A stretch of DNA of 6,712 bases from DAOTTI01 sp034437795. Lineage in GTDB: Bacteria; Chloroflexota; UBA11872; UBA12225. The stretch is taken from contig DAOTTI010000246.1 of NCBI GenBank assembly GCA_034437795.1, forward strand, positions 1 to 6,712. The letters run 5' to 3'. Shown piece by piece: positions 5,216 to 6,712 of this stretch. The translations under genes and the position numbers were made by a program. Position 1 is the stretch's first letter, and the number at the start of each line of letters is the position of its first letter. Below the pieces are notes generated by a model that searched no databases, was not told where the DNA came from, and saw only the letters and a list, made by a program, of their open reading frames with translations.

Positions 5216-6454
5216 TTAACGCGGAGCGGTGGGCCGGCTGCCCAAATACTCCTGGGACAGGGGAAGCCGGAGGATCAGGCGCGCGCCCGCTTCCAGCCCT
5301 TCGGGCGGGCTCATGACCTCCATCCCTCCGCCGTGCGCTTCGGCCAGCCCGCGGGCGATGACCAGGTCGACGCGGGCCAGCGAGCGCGCCTCGCCTTCCT
5401 CACCGATGGTGACCAGGCGGGTGAAGAGGCGGTCGCACTCATCCGGATCGAGCGTCGACCCGCAGTCCTCGACCTCGAGGGTCGCTTCCTGGCCGGTGCG
5501 TGCGATCCGCAGGGCGAGCGGGGCCAGCTCCTGGGCGCTCTGCGCCCGCTCCGTGCTGAAGCTGACCATGGCGCGGATCATCTGCACCAGGCGACGCCGG
5601 TCGGCGTGCACGATGACGGGCTCATCCGGCGCGTCGAAGCGGGGCGGCGGGCTGAGCCGCGGGTCGAATGAGGCCAAGACCTCGACCACGGCCTGGGCGA
5701 GGTCCACCGCGCCACGGTGCAGGGCCAGGCGGCGGGTCTCGATGCGGATCACGTCCAGCAAGATCTCCGCCAGCGACGAGAGGCGGTCCACCTGCTGGAT
5801 GATCAGCTCCAGCGCTGGACGCAGGGCGGCGTGCGTGTCGGAACGGGCCTGGCGGTGGAGGAGCTGGGCGTAGCCGCGAATGGAGGTGAGGGGCGTGCGC
5901 AGGTCGTGGCACACCGCGGCCACGAACTCGTGATGCTCTCGCTGGTACTGCTGGGCGAGGTGAAGGTCTTCCGCACGGCGCACGGCCAGCAAGGCCAGGC
6001 GGACCTGACCCGCCACCGCGCCCACCAGCTCGGGGATCGTGGCGCTGCGCCGCGCGCCGGTGCGCGCTACGCCCACCAGGGCGAAGGTCTGCTCATCCAG
6101 CGTTACCCGCACCTCGTGCCCTGGCTGGACAGTACGGCCGGCCGGCGCGAGAGCAGCGGCCAGGGTGGGGGCGGCCGCAGCGCGGGCGAGGCCGGCGGCG
6201 ATCCGCTGCTCCAGCGCCGCGGCGTCGGCAGCGCCCCTGCCGGCGGCCGCTACCAGCCACTCCGGCGCCGCCTTGCGAGAGGCGAACCCGCCATCCAGGC
6301 GGGGCCAGCAGGCGGCGGCGACCGCCAGGCTCCCGGGGATGAGGGTGGCCAGGGTCGCGGCCGCGTCTCGGAGCGCGGCCTGCACCCCTTCAGCGCGGGC
6401 CAGCTGGCCGGCCAGCGATTGCAGCTGCTGCGCTTGCTCCCGTCTCGTTAACAT
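5216..6454 (-). CDS. Soluble GAF-like histidine kinase homologue with degenerate ATPase domain
   Basis: This encodes 412 residues with no membrane segment, so it is probably cytoplasmic. Residues about 10-165 are Ala-rich and resemble a GAF-type sensor domain ending in a helix. The dimerisation/phosphoacceptor domain (about 170-250) is well preserved: FVAAVCHDLRTPLTSIRGYA, with H183 as the expected phosphorylated His. The ATPase-like domain (about 275-400) keeps the overall layout (HAD at 283-285, LF at 343-344, EAHGG at 372-376, RLPL at the end), but its key residues are changed. The N-box Asn positions are A295 and F299, the G1 DxGxG is D330-C-G-S-T334, and the G2 glycines are R361 and D363. 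The ATG at 6454 is chosen because longer in-frame starts, up to a TTG at 6595, would overlap the divergent aminotransferase start. Its ribosome binding site is weak (GGAT). No response regulator is adjacent. Confidence 0.85.
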   Translation of the reverse strand: MLTRREQAQQLQSLAGQLARAEGVQAALRDAAATLATLIPGSLAVAAACWPRLDGGFASRKAAPEWLVAAAGRGAADAAALEQRIAAGLARAAAAPTLAAALAPAGRTVQPGHEVRVTLDEQTFALVGVARTGARRSATIPELVGAVAGQVRLALLAVRRAEDLHLAQQYQREHHEFVAAVCHDLRTPLTSIRGYAQLLHRQARSDTHAALRPALELIIQQVDRLSSLAEILLDVIRIETRRLALHRGAVDLAQAVVEVLASFDPRLSPPPRFDAPDEPVIVHADRRRLVQMIRAMVSFSTERAQSAQELAPLALRIARTGQEATLEVEDCGSTLDPDECDRLFTRLVTIGEEGEARSLARVDLVIARGLAEAHGGGMEVMSPPEGLEAGARLILRLPLSQEYLGSRPTAPR

Positions 6455-6486
6455 GCCAGGATCCACGCCCGCCTCAGCGCGGTTGT

Positions 6487-6503
6487 CTTGCACTCTCCTT
6501 GCA
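6487..6503. repeat. CTTGCA direct repeat, one helical turn apart
   Basis: CTTGCA occurs at 6487-6492 and 6498-6503, start to start 11 bp, separated by CTCTC. The spacing puts both copies on the same DNA face. They overlap the possible minus-strand -10. This could be a binding site or chance. Confidence 0.4.
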
Positions 6504-6526
6504 GGCTCCACGCTATGTCCTGGCAA
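6498..6526 (-). promoter_or_regulatory. Possible promoter of the kinase-like gene
   Basis: On the minus strand TTGCCA (6526-6521) matches the -35 consensus at five of six positions. At 17-nt spacing it is followed by TGCAAG (6503-6498), a weak three-of-six -10. Initiation near 6491 would leave a leader of roughly 37 nt to the ATG at 6454. The weak -10 keeps this tentative. Confidence 0.25.
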
Positions 6527-6538
6527 GATTGTTGCCGT

Positions 6539-6554
6539 GGGCTGCCGGCAGCCC
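6539..6554. promoter_or_regulatory. Perfect 16-bp palindrome, candidate operator
   Basis: GGGCTGCC (6539-6546) and GGCAGCCC (6547-6554) form an uninterrupted 16-bp palindrome ending 15 bp before the aminotransferase ATG, within the divergent gap. Location and symmetry fit an operator for a dimeric regulator of one or both genes. In a transcript it has no loop, so it is less likely to act as RNA. Confidence 0.45.
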
Positions 6555-6569
6555 CTAGACTTGGTGGCG

Positions 6570-6712
6570 ATGGTCTCACTGCCCGCCGCTTCCAAGGTTA
6601 CCTACCCGTTGCTGTCCCAGCGCCTGCGCTCGCTGGCGCCTTCCCCCACGATGGCGATGGACACCAGGGCCAAGGCCCTGGCCAGGGACGGCGCCCCCAT
6701 CCTGAACATGAC
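6570..6712 (+). CDS. PLP-dependent aminotransferase, class I/II (5' part only)
   Basis: Only the first 47 codons are present; the gene runs off the right edge. The peptide contains LSQRLRSLAPSPTMAMDTRA (15-34), then KALARDGAPILNM. This is the typical start of aspartate-type aminotransferases: a short helix, the S-P-T substrate-side motif (24-26), and a helix leading into a conserved Gly-rich stretch that would lie just beyond the window. The family transfers an amino group between an amino acid and a 2-oxo acid using pyridoxal phosphate; the active-site Lys is not in view. The ATG at 6570 has a GGTGG only 2 nt upstream, and the reading frame stays open to the left, so the start is uncertain; a TTG at 6612 is an alternative. 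It is divergent from the kinase-like gene, with a palindrome at 6539-6554 in the gap. Exact substrate is not determinable here. Confidence 0.8.
   Translation, partial: MVSLPAASKVTYPLLSQRLRSLAPSPTMAMDTRAKALARDGAPILNM

Noticed and set aside
5229..6451. Plus-strand open frames opposite the kinase-like gene
   Set aside because: They are codon-bias shadows; the minus strand carries a clear H-box and ordered kinase domains.
6455..6595. Longer kinase-like protein starting at a TTG at 6595
   Set aside because: It would overlap the divergent aminotransferase start and consume the whole promoter gap; the added 47 residues match no sensor domain.

Overview
This is a GC-rich bacterial window with three complete protein genes, one gene cut by the right edge, one smaller complete gene near the left edge, and one very clear RNA regulator. 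GC-rich codon use, a leucyl-tRNA synthetase controlled by a transcriptional T-box, GAGAGGG-type intergenic palindromes and soluble GAF-like histidine kinases together suggest a high-GC member of the Chloroflexota (the Thermomicrobia/Sphaerobacter side is one option). That placement is an inference; no 16S or other marker is present. The region is essentially chromosomal housekeeping. I see no transposase, phage gene, CRISPR array, tRNA or rRNA.

Layout. Bases 1-188 are non-coding and hold an 8-bp tandem array and a hairpin. At 189-620 (+) lies a small single-pass membrane protein with one TPR-like helix pair. It converges on a polytopic membrane protein of unknown function at 953-1693 (-), and the 332-bp gap between them carries two REP-like palindromic repeats. 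A perfect TATAAT promoter at about 1728-1756 (+) then starts a T-box leader (about 1763-2198). Stem I, stem III, the canonical T-box sequence, the antiterminator and a 13-bp intrinsic terminator can all be read directly. The leader precedes leuS (2296-5010, +), a 904-residue leucyl-tRNA synthetase.

leuS converges on a soluble histidine-kinase-like gene (5216-6454, -). The gap between them again carries a REP-like palindrome and a second, degenerate 8-bp array. The kinase is transcribed divergently from the start of a PLP-dependent class I/II aminotransferase (6570 to the edge, +). The 115-bp divergent gap contains a perfect 16-bp palindrome and a direct repeat.

How it works together. The leuS unit is self-contained: uncharged tRNA-Leu should stabilise the antiterminator (2138-2173) over the terminator (2160-2190) and switch on synthetase synthesis. 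The small and polytopic membrane proteins and the kinase-like protein have no evident functional link to leuS. The two points most worth a second look are the T-box specifier loop, where I cannot find a leucine codon in the expected place, and the kinase-like protein, which keeps its phosphoacceptor His but has lost the hallmark ATP-binding residues.
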